From assembly GCA_015206945.1 (NCBI GenBank), contig JADEXV010000005.1, forward strand, positions 19,096-83,095: a DNA stretch of 64,000 nt, read 5' to 3'. The position numbers and the translations under genes were made by a program. A model generated the notes under the pieces. It was not told where the DNA came from, did not search any database, and saw nothing but the letters and a program-made list of their open reading frames with translations. This stretch comes from Nostocales cyanobacterium LEGE 12452 (GTDB lineage: Bacteria > Cyanobacteriota > Cyanobacteriia > Cyanobacteriales > Nostocaceae). This document shows positions 8,834 through 18,063 of this stretch, piece by piece; within the stretch, counting starts at the first letter, position 1, and the number at the start of each line of letters is the position of its first letter.

Positions 8834-9061
8834 TTAAACCACAGCATAGATATTTCGGACTTTTTGTGTCACTTCTCTGCGCCCACTACCGCGATGACGT
8901 GGCGCATCATCTGAAGCTTGTTCAGATGCCGCCAAGAGCCGCTGTTCCAAAGTAGGCGTGGAAGGCAGCCCTGTTGATAAGTGATTGACCATTGCTTGGC
9001 AGTTAAAAGCTAAGGGGCCGAACACCAGACTCGAGACTAAAAGTGAAATGGCAGCACGCAT
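8834..9061 (-). CDS. patX: PatX-like heterocyst inhibitor precursor (HRGSGR motif)
   Basis: A 75-residue protein with a hydrophobic N-terminus (residues 1-20, signal-like), a variable middle, and HRGSGR at 56-61 within APRHRGSGRREVTQKVRN. RGSGR is the active pentapeptide of PatS and HetN that binds HetR and blocks heterocyst differentiation. The layout (signal-like start, C-terminal HRGSGRRE) is that of PatX, a family found with hetR in filamentous cyanobacteria. hetR lies 10 kb away, and in Nostoc PCC 7120 patX is also near glnA/gifA and hetR (from memory). A TCCGGA motif upstream fits expression in differentiating cells. The gene is short and easily left as hypothetical; the peptide motif makes me confident. 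Confidence 0.87.
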   Translation of the reverse strand: MRAAISLLVSSLVFGPLAFNCQAMVNHLSTGLPSTPTLEQRLLAASEQASDDAPRHRGSGRREVTQKVRNIYAVV

Positions 9062-9095
9062 AGCAGATGTCTATTTGGGAACTCTCCACTTCACT

Positions 9096-9124
9096 GATAC
9101 TTAGCTTTTTGATTAATATCCGGA
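9096..9124 (-). promoter_or_regulatory. DIF+ type promoter of patX (TCCGGA)
   Basis: TCCGGA at 9119-9124 lies 58 bases upstream of the patX start. On the minus strand TAAGTA follows after 15 bases. TCCGGA at a -35 position is the DIF+ motif described for genes switched on early in differentiating Nostoc cells. I saw no second copy in the hetR upstream region. Confidence 0.6.
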
Positions 9125-9168
9125 CAATTCATCAAAAAGTATTCTGTTTTACTGAAAATAAACTCTTC

Positions 9169-10941
9169 TTATCCTCCGTTTAAATGTTCGACTAATAACC
9201 AATTACCAGAGTGATTGTAACGACCCCACAATGTAACTAATTGTTCATGGGGATAAGCGCGTAATTGCTCGTCAATATGCGATCGCAAAGTCACAAGCTG
9301 CCAATTTTGCCCTTGATATGCGGCTGAGGCTGTGACAGTAAATTTGTATTCCTGTTGTTCCAAGCGGTAAAAAATCCCTTTGAAACAGTTACTTTCCTGA
9401 ATTAATGGCTTGCCAAAAGCAGATTCAGGGCAATCGCCACTAACTGGATAGGCTTGTGGGTTATCTAAGTAATACAGTTGCCAGTGCCGCCAATCCGAAC
9501 GATTGAGCGGAAGATTAAACAAAGGAATAATTAGCGCTTTTGAGCGATTATCTTCTAATAAAGCCGTTTGCAGCTTTCTAATAGGTAAATCCCTCGGCTG
9601 GCAGTTTAATTCAACACATATCGCCGCTGCCATCCCTGCTGCTTGCCCAATTCCCATAACCACAGGTTGTAATCTGGTAGCGCCATTGGCAATGTGGGAG
9701 ACAGAAATATTCTTTTCACAGACCAAGAAACCATCTGTTGTGGCTGGAATTAGACAACTGTATGGAATTGTAAAAGGAGTTCCAGTCCAACGTCCTCCCC
9801 AGCGGATGGATTTAGGTTGCAATGGGAATTGAACGCCAGGATAATGATGGTCATTGGCGTAATTACCAACTGCGATTGCTTCGCAAACGCCAAGAGCGAA
9901 CGCATCATTAAATATAGATGCAACTCTACCTCCAGCGATCGGCAAAATATCCTGTTCTCGAACAGTAGTTAGCCCAACCAAGCGGCGGCTTTCTCGGTAA
10001 TAAGGATGCAGTGCAAAAGCTGTAGAGGTGTGAGGAAATACTTTTTCTGCTAAACCATAGCGACGACCAAGCTGTTTTTGGATGAAATGAGCAAAATTTT
10101 GGCTCTGCCAGCGAGATTCTTGGATGAATTCACCTCTGGTTACATCTGACTCTATCAACCGCCCTACCCCTTCGCCGTAGTCATTGCCACAGATTGGCCA
10201 ATTCATCATAAACAGGCCACCGGGCAAACGTCCATAATTTAAAAATGTCTCGGCTCCATAGCCATCCCAAGCACCTGTAAACTGCGATGGATTATAGTTA
10301 GGGGCAACTGGAATCTCTGGTGCTATCGCTTCACCAAAATCTTGCATAATCACTACATAAGTGGGCGCTTGCACAGGATATTTCTGAGTTAAAGAGTTAA
10401 AAGTCACTGGGGCGCTGGGTTCTCCCCACTCAGATTGCAATTCCCAACCCCAACGGTAAGGTATGTCAGCTAAAGCTAATAAATCTCCTAACTCTGTGCC
10501 ATCGAGAATAATCTTGGCTGTGACAGCAAAATCAGCAAAGCGGACACCTGTTATCAAATCACCTTGTCGATAAACATCTATTGGTACTTGGCCAGAAATC
10601 CATTGTAGATTGGGCAATTCCTGCACCCAGTCTGCAAAAATCTTTGCCCCAATTCGAGGATCGTAACTAAAAAAGCTTACCCAACTGTTATCTAATCCCC
10701 CCAGATGTCGTTGTCGCAATTCCTGCAAAAACGCACCCCATAACCCTGTTTGAAAGGCTTCTAATTCATTGCCATCGGGTACAGACACTCCAGCCGAAGT
10801 GAGCATTCCTCCCAACCAAGGAAATTCACTCACCAAAATGGTTTTGGCTCCGCGTCGCGCCGCTTGGATAGCAGCCGCAGTCCCTCCCGTTCCCCCACCG
10901 ACAACTAAGACATCCACTGTGTATGTCTGATTAACCATCAC
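9169..10941 (-). CDS. FAD-dependent oxidoreductase
   Basis: A 590-residue flavoprotein. The N-terminal dinucleotide fold is VDVLVVGGGTGGTAAAIQAA (GxGxxG near residues 15-20), followed by an FAD-ribose type acidic residue (LVSE, about 36-39). ILDGTELGDLLALA and, near the end, ATRLQPVVMGIGQAAGMAAA are typical of the FAD-dependent oxidoreductase family PF12831, in which the C-terminal GQAAG helix contacts the flavin. No signal peptide or membrane segment is seen. The substrate is unknown. It is in the same direction as patX, 107 bases upstream of it, but the TCCGGA motif suggests patX has its own promoter. Confidence 0.85.
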   Translation of the reverse strand: MMVNQTYTVDVLVVGGGTGGTAAAIQAARRGAKTILVSEFPWLGGMLTSAGVSVPDGNELEAFQTGLWGAFLQELRQRHLGGLDNSWVSFFSYDPRIGAKIFADWVQELPNLQWISGQVPIDVYRQGDLITGVRFADFAVTAKIILDGTELGDLLALADIPYRWGWELQSEWGEPSAPVTFNSLTQKYPVQAPTYVVIMQDFGEAIAPEIPVAPNYNPSQFTGAWDGYGAETFLNYGRLPGGLFMMNWPICGNDYGEGVGRLIESDVTRGEFIQESRWQSQNFAHFIQKQLGRRYGLAEKVFPHTSTAFALHPYYRESRRLVGLTTVREQDILPIAGGRVASIFNDAFALGVCEAIAVGNYANDHHYPGVQFPLQPKSIRWGGRWTGTPFTIPYSCLIPATTDGFLVCEKNISVSHIANGATRLQPVVMGIGQAAGMAAAICVELNCQPRDLPIRKLQTALLEDNRSKALIIPLFNLPLNRSDWRHWQLYYLDNPQAYPVSGDCPESAFGKPLIQESNCFKGIFYRLEQQEYKFTVTASAAYQGQNWQLVTLRSHIDEQLRAYPHEQLVTLWGRYNHSGNWLLVEHLNGG

Positions 10942-11105
10942 TTAACCTCGCTGGAGTTCCGACATATTCTCTCCAGATAGTTTGGCATCAGACAAGATAA
11001 TTTATTTTACGAATTAGAACAAGCTAGACAGAGAAATCACAAATCGATAGCTTAACGTTGACTGCTAATGTTACATCTAGTATCGTTGAGCGGGGAAAAA
11101 CCAAC

Positions 11106-12152
11106 GTGAAAGCACAGGTATTTAGAGGCGTTAATCAACTTTCTTACGAAGATATCCCAGTTCCAACCGTGGAACCAGATGAAGTGCTGGTACAGGTGCG
11201 GGTTGTGGGATTGTGTCAGTCAGATATAAAAAAAATTCGTTATCCACTTTATGAACCGCCGCGCATTTTTGGACATGAAACCGCAGGCACGATCGCAGCA
11301 ATAGGCAATGATGTTAAAGGTTGGCAAGTTGGACAACGGGTAGCAGTGATGCACCACATCCCCTGTATGCATTGCGCCTACTGCCTAAATGATAATTTCT
11401 CCATGTGTGATGTATACAAAAACATCTCCACTACCGCAGGCTTTAACGCCAGTGGTGGCGGTTTTGCCGATTATGTCAAGGTTCCCGGACATATTGTGGA
11501 AAATGGGGGGTTGATTCCCATCCCGGATAATATTAGTTTTGAAGAAGCGAGTTTTGTAGAACCAACTAACTGCTGTTTGAAGGCAGTGAAAAAAGCCCAA
11601 ATTGCTCCGGGACAAACTGTATTAGTTACTGGTGCTGGGCCAATTGGGTTAATGTTCATTATGTTGGTGAAGTATTTCGGAGCAAAAGCGATCGCTACTG
11701 ATTTACTACCCTCTAGAATTGATAAAGCCTTGAGTGTCGGTGCAGAAGCGGCTTTTGATGCGCGAGATCCCGATTTAGTCGCCAAAATCTCAGCCCTAAC
11801 TGGTGGACTAGGTGTTGATGTTACTTTGCTGGCTGTACCCAGTGATAAAGCCTTTTTTCAAGCACTTGATAGTACCCGCAAAGGTGGCAAAATCTTGTTT
11901 TTCGCCGAATTCCCTGATGAGTTGGAAATTCCCATTAACCCGAATATCCTCTACCGTCGGGAAATCGACTTGATCGGCAGTTATAGCTCATCTTATCGGC
12001 TTCAGAGTCTATCAGCCGATATTGTATTTAATCAGCGAATTGATGTAAAAGCGTTGATTAGCGATCGCTATCCATTAAAAGATTTATCAGCAGCTGTGGA
12101 AGTTGCGATCGCACCCACACCGGATACTTATAAAATCTTAATTTATCCGTAA
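11106..12152 (+). CDS. Zinc-dependent medium-chain dehydrogenase
   Basis: A sorbitol/threonine dehydrogenase-like member of the MDR superfamily. The catalytic zinc ligands are C in GLCQSD and the HE of GHETAG; the structural zinc loop has four cysteines in CMHCAYCLNDNFSMC; the NAD(P) fold is VLVTGAGPIGLM. The second half ends with the usual PLKDLSAAVEVA. I chose GTG at 11106 (MKAQVFRG) because family members begin there and GCGGGG is upstream; TTG at 11058 would add 16 residues of poor similarity. Substrate unknown; polyol or amino-alcohol oxidation is the family expectation. It is divergent from the FAD oxidoreductase, so the two may act together, but nothing proves it. Confidence 0.85.
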   Translation: MKAQVFRGVNQLSYEDIPVPTVEPDEVLVQVRVVGLCQSDIKKIRYPLYEPPRIFGHETAGTIAAIGNDVKGWQVGQRVAVMHHIPCMHCAYCLNDNFSMCDVYKNISTTAGFNASGGGFADYVKVPGHIVENGGLIPIPDNISFEEASFVEPTNCCLKAVKKAQIAPGQTVLVTGAGPIGLMFIMLVKYFGAKAIATDLLPSRIDKALSVGAEAAFDARDPDLVAKISALTGGLGVDVTLLAVPSDKAFFQALDSTRKGGKILFFAEFPDELEIPINPNILYRREIDLIGSYSSSYRLQSLSADIVFNQRIDVKALISDRYPLKDLSAAVEVAIAPTPDTYKILIYP

Positions 12153-12220
12153 AAGGAAGATTAGGGAGATAGGAGAGTGTTAAAACTAGAAGTTTAAAGT
12201 TCTGTCTGAGATTCAGCTAC

Positions 12221-12355
12221 GAAGCTCAAAGGTTCAACGATGAAGCTAAAAAGTTCGACGATGAAGCTCAAAGGTTCAACGATGAAGCTCAAAGGTTCAA
12301 CGATGAAGCTAAAAGATTCGACGATGGAGCTAAAAGATTCGACGATGAAGCTAAG
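12221..12355 (+). repeat. 21-bp minisatellite, array 1 (six copies)
   Basis: Unit gaagctcaaaggttcaacga plus t, six nearly exact copies and a partial one. Variation is confined to a few positions (tcaacg/tcgacg, ctcaaag/ctaaaag). The period is a multiple of three, so every frame stays open and encodes heptapeptide repeats (for example DDEAQRF). I see no start signal or family that would make it a gene. Confidence 0.9.
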
Positions 12356-12389
12356 GCAATTTCCGTTAATAAATCTACCGTCGCCGTTG

Positions 12390-12442
12390 GTTTCGACTCC
12401 GCTCAACCAACTAAGGGATCGAGAGTTGAGCGAAGTCGAAAC
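12390..12442. repeat. Inverted repeat between the minisatellite arrays
   Basis: Arms of 18 bases, gtttcgactccgctcaac (12390-12407) and gttgagcgaagtcgaaac (12425-12442), pair at 17 of 18 positions with a 17-base loop. It resembles a dispersed Nostoc hairpin repeat and separates the two blocks of 21-bp units, as if inserted into one array. Confidence 0.8.
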
Positions 12443-12480
12443 TCGTCAACTTGGGTATATTCTTTGTGAGAAATCACCTA

Positions 12481-12551
12481 AAAGGTTCGACGATGAAGCT
12501 CAAAGGTTCGACGATGAAGCTCAAAGGTTCGACGATGAAGCTCAAAGGTTC
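12481..12551 (+). repeat. 21-bp minisatellite, array 2 (3.4 copies)
   Basis: Three copies of aaaggttcgacgatgaagct plus c, and a partial fourth. It is the same unit as the array at 12221, in phase with the variant carrying tcgacg. It ends 66 bases before the phosphate permease start. Confidence 0.9.
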
Positions 12552-12617
12552 AAAGTTAAACCTTAAAAACTCAAGTTTCATCCTCATCTCTCTCACTTTC
12601 CCCTTGTCCCCAACAAA

Positions 12618-13877
12618 ATGCTTATTACCCTACTTTTCGTCGCTCTACTAGCTTTCTACGTCGCCTGGAATCTCGGAGCAAACGATGTTGCTAATGCGAT
12701 GGGAACCTCTGTAGGTTCCAAAGCTGTTACCCTCAAACAGGCACTAATCATTGCTGGGGTATTAGAGTTTACGGGTGCTGTGTTGTTTGGACATGAGGTA
12801 ACGGAAACTCTCGCAACGAAAATTGCGAATCCTGCTTTATTCGCAGCTACACCCCAAATATTCGTTACTGGAATGGTAACGGTACTAATATCCTGTGGTG
12901 TGTGGTTGCAAATTGCCACATCACGAGGCTTACCAGTGTCATCTTCTCATGCGGTTGTTGGTGCGATCGCTGGATTTAGTTGGGTAGCTTTAGGAGTAGG
13001 TGCAATTGATTGGTCATCAATTGGCTTAATTACCATTGGCTGGGTTTTAACGCCGTTAATTAGTGGTGCGATCGCTGCTTTATTTTACAGTCAAATCAAG
13101 TACTGGATTTTGGATCAACCCAATCAATTAGTCCAGTTACAAGAGTGGATTCCCTGGTTGAGTACTGCGCTGCTAGGCGTATTCGGCGTGATTGTTTTAC
13201 CATCGCTGACTGAACCGCTAACCAATTTTGTAATTGAGCAAGTTGGTTTTACGATCCCCTCTCATGACATCCCCCTATTAACCGGTGCAATCGCAGCAGT
13301 TGGACTCACAATCATGAGTTGGCGACAATTGGGAGATAAGAGAGACAAGGGAGAAATACTCCCTAATCCTGTAGAAAGATTATTCGCCCGATTCCAACTG
13401 CTAAGTGCTTGCTTTGTCGCCTTTGCTCATGGTTCTAATGATGTGGGAAATGCGATCGCTCCTTTAGCTGCGATCGTTTACACCAATCGCACTGGTAGCG
13501 TACCTACTGATGGTATAACTATCCCGCTTTGGATTTTAATTCTTGGTGGTGCTGGTATTGTTGGTGGTTTAGCTGTCTGGGGAAAAAAAGTTATTGCTAC
13601 CATTGGCGAAAACATCATTGCCTTGCAACCTAGTAGTGGATTTTGTGCCGAACTTGCTACTGCTACCACAATCCTCATCGCCTCCCGGCTAGGTTTACCA
13701 GTCTCCACTTCCCACGCTCTCGTCGGTGGTGTAGTTGGTATTGGACTAGTGCAAAATATTAAGTCGATTAAGTTTCAAACACTAAAAGGCATTGCTGCCG
13801 CATGGCTAATTACAATCCCCGTGAGTGCTGCCCTTAGCGCTGCCATTTTTAGCATCGCCCAGATTTTATTCTTCTAA
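12618..13877 (+). CDS. Inorganic phosphate transporter, PiT family
   Basis: A 419-residue integral membrane permease built from two related halves, the PiT hallmark. Half one has GANDVANAMGTSVGSKAVT (about residues 20-38) and SSSHAVVGAI; half two repeats it as HGSNDVGNAIAPLAAI and STSHALVGGVVGIG. About ten hydrophobic segments are visible. PiT proteins take up metal-phosphate with H+ or Na+ as low-affinity phosphate transporters. The ATG at 12618 gives MLITLLFVALLAFYVAWNLG, a normal first membrane helix; the Shine-Dalgarno sequence is weak. The leader carries the minisatellites. No phoU-like partner is next to it. Confidence 0.93.
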   Translation: MLITLLFVALLAFYVAWNLGANDVANAMGTSVGSKAVTLKQALIIAGVLEFTGAVLFGHEVTETLATKIANPALFAATPQIFVTGMVTVLISCGVWLQIATSRGLPVSSSHAVVGAIAGFSWVALGVGAIDWSSIGLITIGWVLTPLISGAIAALFYSQIKYWILDQPNQLVQLQEWIPWLSTALLGVFGVIVLPSLTEPLTNFVIEQVGFTIPSHDIPLLTGAIAAVGLTIMSWRQLGDKRDKGEILPNPVERLFARFQLLSACFVAFAHGSNDVGNAIAPLAAIVYTNRTGSVPTDGITIPLWILILGGAGIVGGLAVWGKKVIATIGENIIALQPSSGFCAELATATTILIASRLGLPVSTSHALVGGVVGIGLVQNIKSIKFQTLKGIAAAWLITIPVSAALSAAIFSIAQILFF

Positions 13878-14655
13878 GAATTATTAATATTTTCCAAACT
13901 TTTCCTCTATTGGAATTTAGTCAAAGCAAAACCCAGACTGCAACAACGCCAACAAAAGCGTACTTTTGCAGAATTGCTGCTCATTCATTAGAATGTTGTG
14001 CAGGGGATAGCGTAACTTAGAATTTCCATAGAAAGATACTTTAATCTCCATTTAGAGATATAAACTGTCACATCAGTTACATTCCACACAAATTACAGTT
14101 AGTTTCGCAAGTCAGACAATTTGGTGGGGATATCTAGCGACGAGTCGCCTATGCACACGCATCTGTGAATCTTTGACAATTATTATTGGCAGCAAAACAA
14201 TAAATATTTATTTGGAATGAGATTTCTTTAAAAGTAAAAATTTCATTGGCAAATAATTTATGAAAATTAAACTGACCAAAAATAAAAAAGTCTCTATTTA
14301 ATAGACTTCCAAGCGTGGCGATAAATCTAAAATCCCTTCGGGTTAGGCAATCTCCCAGACGCTCTGGTATCACTAACGATGGGAATCGCCAAGATGGGTG
14401 CTACCTCACCAAAATTCCAAATCTAATGGTTAAATACTTATCAATGCTGAAGAGGACACGCTGTAGTAAGCTGTGTGGCAAACTTAGATGCTTTGCTAAC
14501 TTGTGTCTAGTATGACAGAATTACGTTGAAATGCGGAAGTGCTGTTAAAATTTTTAATTTATCTGATATCTGACAAAATACAGGAAATTAGGATGACCGC
14601 CAATCAAGTGTACGGGAAGCAGCTTTATCGTCAAAGTGTTAGAGGTTAGAAGCTA
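13878..14655. other. Intergenic region, nothing convincing
   Basis: About 780 bases of AT-rich sequence. Short ORFs on both strands (14149-14515) lack ribosome binding sites and family resemblance. At 14593 an 18-codon ORF with AGGAAATTAGG upstream runs in the same frame as the next gene and stops at 14647-14649, 6 bases before that gene's ATG; it could be a leader peptide. Confidence 0.35.
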
Positions 14656-16992
14656 ATGGGGCGATTCGAGAAGCAACCAGAAAACCCAAGAGTCAGAGGG
14701 GAGCTATCTAGAGCAGCAGAAAATGCTCTTTGGGCTGTAGTTGAAGACTTAGAAAATCTTCAGCAGAATGTCCTCAGAGGCTTGCAGGAAGACGTAAAGC
14801 GGCTTCAGTCAGAAAAAAGTCGGTTATCTGATGAGATTCAAAGCTTGGTAGAGGAAAAAGAGCATTTACAACAAGTGCGCCAAATCACTGAGCAGCAAGT
14901 GTTAATTCGGCAACTGGCAGAAGTTCTGGCAAAGCATATATCTTCACAACTGCAATCCTCTCTGGCAACTTTAGCTAATCAAAGTATGGAGGGCAAATCT
15001 TACGAACAAGCTGCGCTGAAATCTGCTGAAGTGAGCAGCAATGTAGTCGGTGAAATTAATGAAAAAGTCGAACACATGTTTGACAGTCTGGATGATACCG
15101 TTACTGTTACCTTTAATTCCTTACAACAGGAGCTGAAAAACTATCAAAGTAATCTTTCCCAACAGTTGTCACGGATGTATAGCCAGCAGCAGCAAGGGGA
15201 AACGATTTTGGCGGAGTTTGTTAACCGCCTGCATGGAGAACTAGAAAAAACTATAGAAGAAACTTCACGCAAATCAGCAACAGCAGGTATACCTACTGTT
15301 TTGCAGTTTACGGAGCCACAAAAAAACAGTTCTGTTGAAACATCCCTGCCAGAGTTTGAGGAAATAGTAAGAAATTCCCTTGAGCCAATTTCCCCGATAT
15401 CCAATCAATTTTCACCAAGGGAAACGACAGCAGAGCCGCCGATTGTTAGAGAAAACACTGCGAATCCAATTTCTTCTCCCAGCAAGGATTTATCGGTAAG
15501 GGAAACGACAGCAGAGCCGCCGATTGTTAGAGAAAATACCGCAAATCCAATTTCTTCTCCCAGCAAGGATTTATCGCCAAAAGAAACAACATCAGTAGAG
15601 CCGTCGATTGTTAGAGAAAATACCACGAATCCAATTGCTGTCCCCAGCAAAGACTTGTCCGTAAGAGAAACACCATCAGAACCTACTGCGGCTGTAGTTA
15701 CGCCACCAAAAGATAATGCCACCGAGCCAATTTCTGTCCTAAATCAGGAATCGCCGGAAAACGAAACGAAATCAGAGCCTCCGATCGCATCTGTGCTACA
15801 GCCGAGAATAATTCGACCTTCTCTCAAGATTCCTACTGAACCACTTTCTGTCCGCCGTAAGAACGTATCGCAAAGCAAAGCTGAACCCTCATCGATCACT
15901 GCGCCAGAACCGCAGGCGGAAGCAAAATCCCCACAATCGCGATCGCCTAATTCCTCTGGCTTATCGACACTCAGAATCGGTTTGTTTTTGATCGTCTTAT
16001 CGGCAGTAGTATCGTCACTTTACAATGTAGCCATCAAGGTGATTTTCCACGAAGGTTCCCAGATTTTTGGAGTATTAGAGGTAGAGCAATTGCTACCGCC
16101 GACTTTGGGCAATACTCTGTTAATTTTGACGCTACGGTTTATGGTAGTCGTACCACTAATGGTACTTTTGTCTCCGATATTGCATCCAAGACTGTGGCAA
16201 GACTTGGAAACTTTGTCTGCTTCAGTCCGAGGAAATTCCACACCTGCCAATGCCGCTACCAAGCAGATTTTGGTGTTGTCAATTGTGAGTGGGTGCTTTT
16301 TGTTTTTATCTCAGGTACTAATCTACATTGCGATCGCTCAAGTCCCAACCGGAATGGCGATCGCACTGTTCTTTATCTATCCAATGGTTAGCGGTCTATT
16401 TTCGTGGTTTCTGTTTCGCGATCGCCCCACTCTATTCCGCATCGCTGCGATCGCCGCGATTTGCTGCGGTGAATTGTTGGTTTTAGGGGGTTCTCCCAGC
16501 ATCGGTATCGGTAATACTTCAATGGGAAGCAGCACCGCCATTCTTTCGGGTGTGGCTTTTGCTGCTTATATAATTCTGACGCGAGTCTGTGCTAGCAAAC
16601 TGCATCCAGTGACTTTTACTTTAATTAACTTCACTACCATGCTGTTGTTGAGCTTTATCTGTTTGATGCTACCTTTGCCCAGCAGTTGGAACTTGGTAGT
16701 AGTTGATCCCTCTAAAATGCTGGAATTGGTTTTAAGCGCGTTTATTTTGGGTGTGCTGACTCTTGCAGGTTATTTGCTCAATAATGTTGGTATTAGTAAA
16801 TTAGGTGCCTCGCGATCGGCGCTGATCGGTGGTACCATCCCAGTTTTAACCGTGATTTTCGCTGGGTTAATCATTCAAGAAAATTTGGATATTGTGCAAA
16901 TTCTGGGAGTGTTATTTGTAACCTTTGGTGCGGCTGCTTTCAGCTTTGAAACAATGCGAAATCAGGTTAAACCCTCTAGTCCCACGAATTAA
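14656..16992 (+). CDS. Coiled-coil protein fused to EamA (DMT) transporter domain
   Basis: A 778-residue fusion. Residues about 15-215 are charged, heptad-like helices (coiled coil). Residues 215-430 are a proline/serine/threonine/glutamate-rich linker that includes near-identical 27-residue repeats. From about residue 440 ten hydrophobic segments form two EamA units (first around TGMAIALFFIYPMVSGLFSW, second around LGASRSALIGGTIPVLTVIFA), the drug/metabolite transporter fold. Plain DMT exporters are about 300 residues, so the soluble N-terminal 430 residues are an addition seen in cyanobacterial homologues (from memory). The transported compound is unknown. The start is the first ATG after an in-frame TAG. 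It precedes hetR by 1.9 kb in the same direction. Confidence 0.82.
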   Translation: MGRFEKQPENPRVRGELSRAAENALWAVVEDLENLQQNVLRGLQEDVKRLQSEKSRLSDEIQSLVEEKEHLQQVRQITEQQVLIRQLAEVLAKHISSQLQSSLATLANQSMEGKSYEQAALKSAEVSSNVVGEINEKVEHMFDSLDDTVTVTFNSLQQELKNYQSNLSQQLSRMYSQQQQGETILAEFVNRLHGELEKTIEETSRKSATAGIPTVLQFTEPQKNSSVETSLPEFEEIVRNSLEPISPISNQFSPRETTAEPPIVRENTANPISSPSKDLSVRETTAEPPIVRENTANPISSPSKDLSPKETTSVEPSIVRENTTNPIAVPSKDLSVRETPSEPTAAVVTPPKDNATEPISVLNQESPENETKSEPPIASVLQPRIIRPSLKIPTEPLSVRRKNVSQSKAEPSSITAPEPQAEAKSPQSRSPNSSGLSTLRIGLFLIVLSAVVSSLYNVAIKVIFHEGSQIFGVLEVEQLLPPTLGNTLLILTLRFMVVVPLMVLLSPILHPRLWQDLETLSASVRGNSTPANAATKQILVLSIVSGCFLFLSQVLIYIAIAQVPTGMAIALFFIYPMVSGLFSWFLFRDRPTLFRIAAIAAICCGELLVLGGSPSIGIGNTSMGSSTAILSGVAFAAYIILTRVCASKLHPVTFTLINFTTMLLLSFICLMLPLPSSWNLVVVDPSKMLELVLSAFILGVLTLAGYLLNNVGISKLGASRSALIGGTIPVLTVIFAGLIIQENLDIVQILGVLFVTFGAAAFSFETMRNQVKPSSPTN
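15418..15680 (+). repeat. 81-bp in-frame tandem repeat within the EamA fusion gene
   Basis: Three copies (starts near 15418, 15499 and 15580) encode RETTAEPPIVRENTANPISS-type units of 27-28 residues. Copies 1 and 2 are almost identical at the DNA level, and copy 3 has one extra codon, so the expansion is recent. The repeat lies in the linker between coiled coil and membrane domain. Confidence 0.9.
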
Positions 16993-17112
16993 ATGGCGAG
17001 TTCAATCAGCTTAAGAGTGATGGGAACTACTTTACCTTCCATCACTCTCAGCATAAATCCTGACGCTAATGCACCCCCTTGTAACATCTCTAAATCATCT
17101 GTGACAAACAAG

Positions 17113-17141
17113 ATCCCCGATTTCTCAAGAAAGTCGGGGAT
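17113..17141. repeat. REP-like hairpin after the EamA fusion gene
   Basis: atccccga (17113-17120) pairs with tcggggat (17134-17141) and the stem extends partly inward (ttt/aaa). A T-rich run follows (tttaaatttt). This hairpin is a common dispersed element in Nostoc and could also end transcription of the upstream gene 120 bases away. Confidence 0.6.
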
Positions 17142-18031
17142 TTAAATTTTTACGAATAATTTCAGAATGCTGTATAGGTGCAGATAACGCTTAATAGATC
17201 GGCAAGCAGTATTCAGAATAAATCGACTTGTAATATATTTTTAGGAATTTAGCCTGATACAGGTAGGGAAAACACGTATATGTAAGCAATATGAGTAGTA
17301 CTGACTCCAGCAATTGAGTACGAGTACTTGCTCACAGAGAAGATTCGCAAGGAGTTAAGACTATTGCAGTACATTTTGGAACTAAGAGATGGAAAAGTCG
17401 CAGAAATGTTTAGAGTAACTTGTTTTTCAAACCAAACGCACTTTGTTGATATTAGCGGTCGGCCTATCTGTTTTTTCATAGGGAGACAAAGTAAGTGGGC
17501 AAGAATAAACAAACTTATATTAAGCAATGTAAATTAATCAAATTGCCTTGTCTTGAGGGCTAAAGCCCTTATCCTTCGGTTTTATTTGTCGCTAATGGGG
17601 AAGCCTCCCAGACCGCACTAAGCCACGACAAATCTTTAATTATTCACACCCACTTACTAATTGTGTTTCGTAAGATGGTATCTTTATTTCTGTCGTTTTA
17701 TACAAGTCAACTTAATCTGCGGTCGCCCAGACACCTAGAAAAAGAAGCTTATATTGTAGCTTACTACGGATTATCATTCTTTTATAGCAACAAACTATCT
17801 ACGTAATTCAAGTCTATCAAATCTATAAAATAGCGAGGTTAAAACATACTTGAAAGTAGCCAATAAATTAGTTAAATCATGAACATTTAAAATTCTTTCA
17901 TGAAAGAAATATAAATTTATTGCTAAAACGTTTCTAAATAATCATCAGATGGAACCCAAGATGTTTTATTATATGTATGGCTATTAACTAATCTTTAGGT
18001 TGTTAGCACGACCGAAAAACCCTTATATATA

Positions 18032-18063
18032 CGCGATTCAGTTGGAATTAATCGCGGCTTTTT
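18032..18063 (+). terminator. Terminator-like hairpin far upstream of hetR
   Basis: cgcgatt (18032-18038) pairs with aatcgcg (18050-18056) around an 11-base loop, followed by gcttttt. It is about 840 bases before hetR and 1 kb after the previous gene, so if real it ends an unannotated transcript or attenuates hetR leader transcripts. Confidence 0.5.

Noticed and set aside
12240..12566. Frame encoding heptapeptide repeats across the minisatellite
   Set aside because: Open only because the 21-bp period avoids stops; all frames on both strands are open there and no ribosome binding site is present.
17249..17537. Overlapping short frames on both strands upstream of hetR
   Set aside because: No Shine-Dalgarno sequence, no recognisable family, AT-rich context; treated as chance frames.
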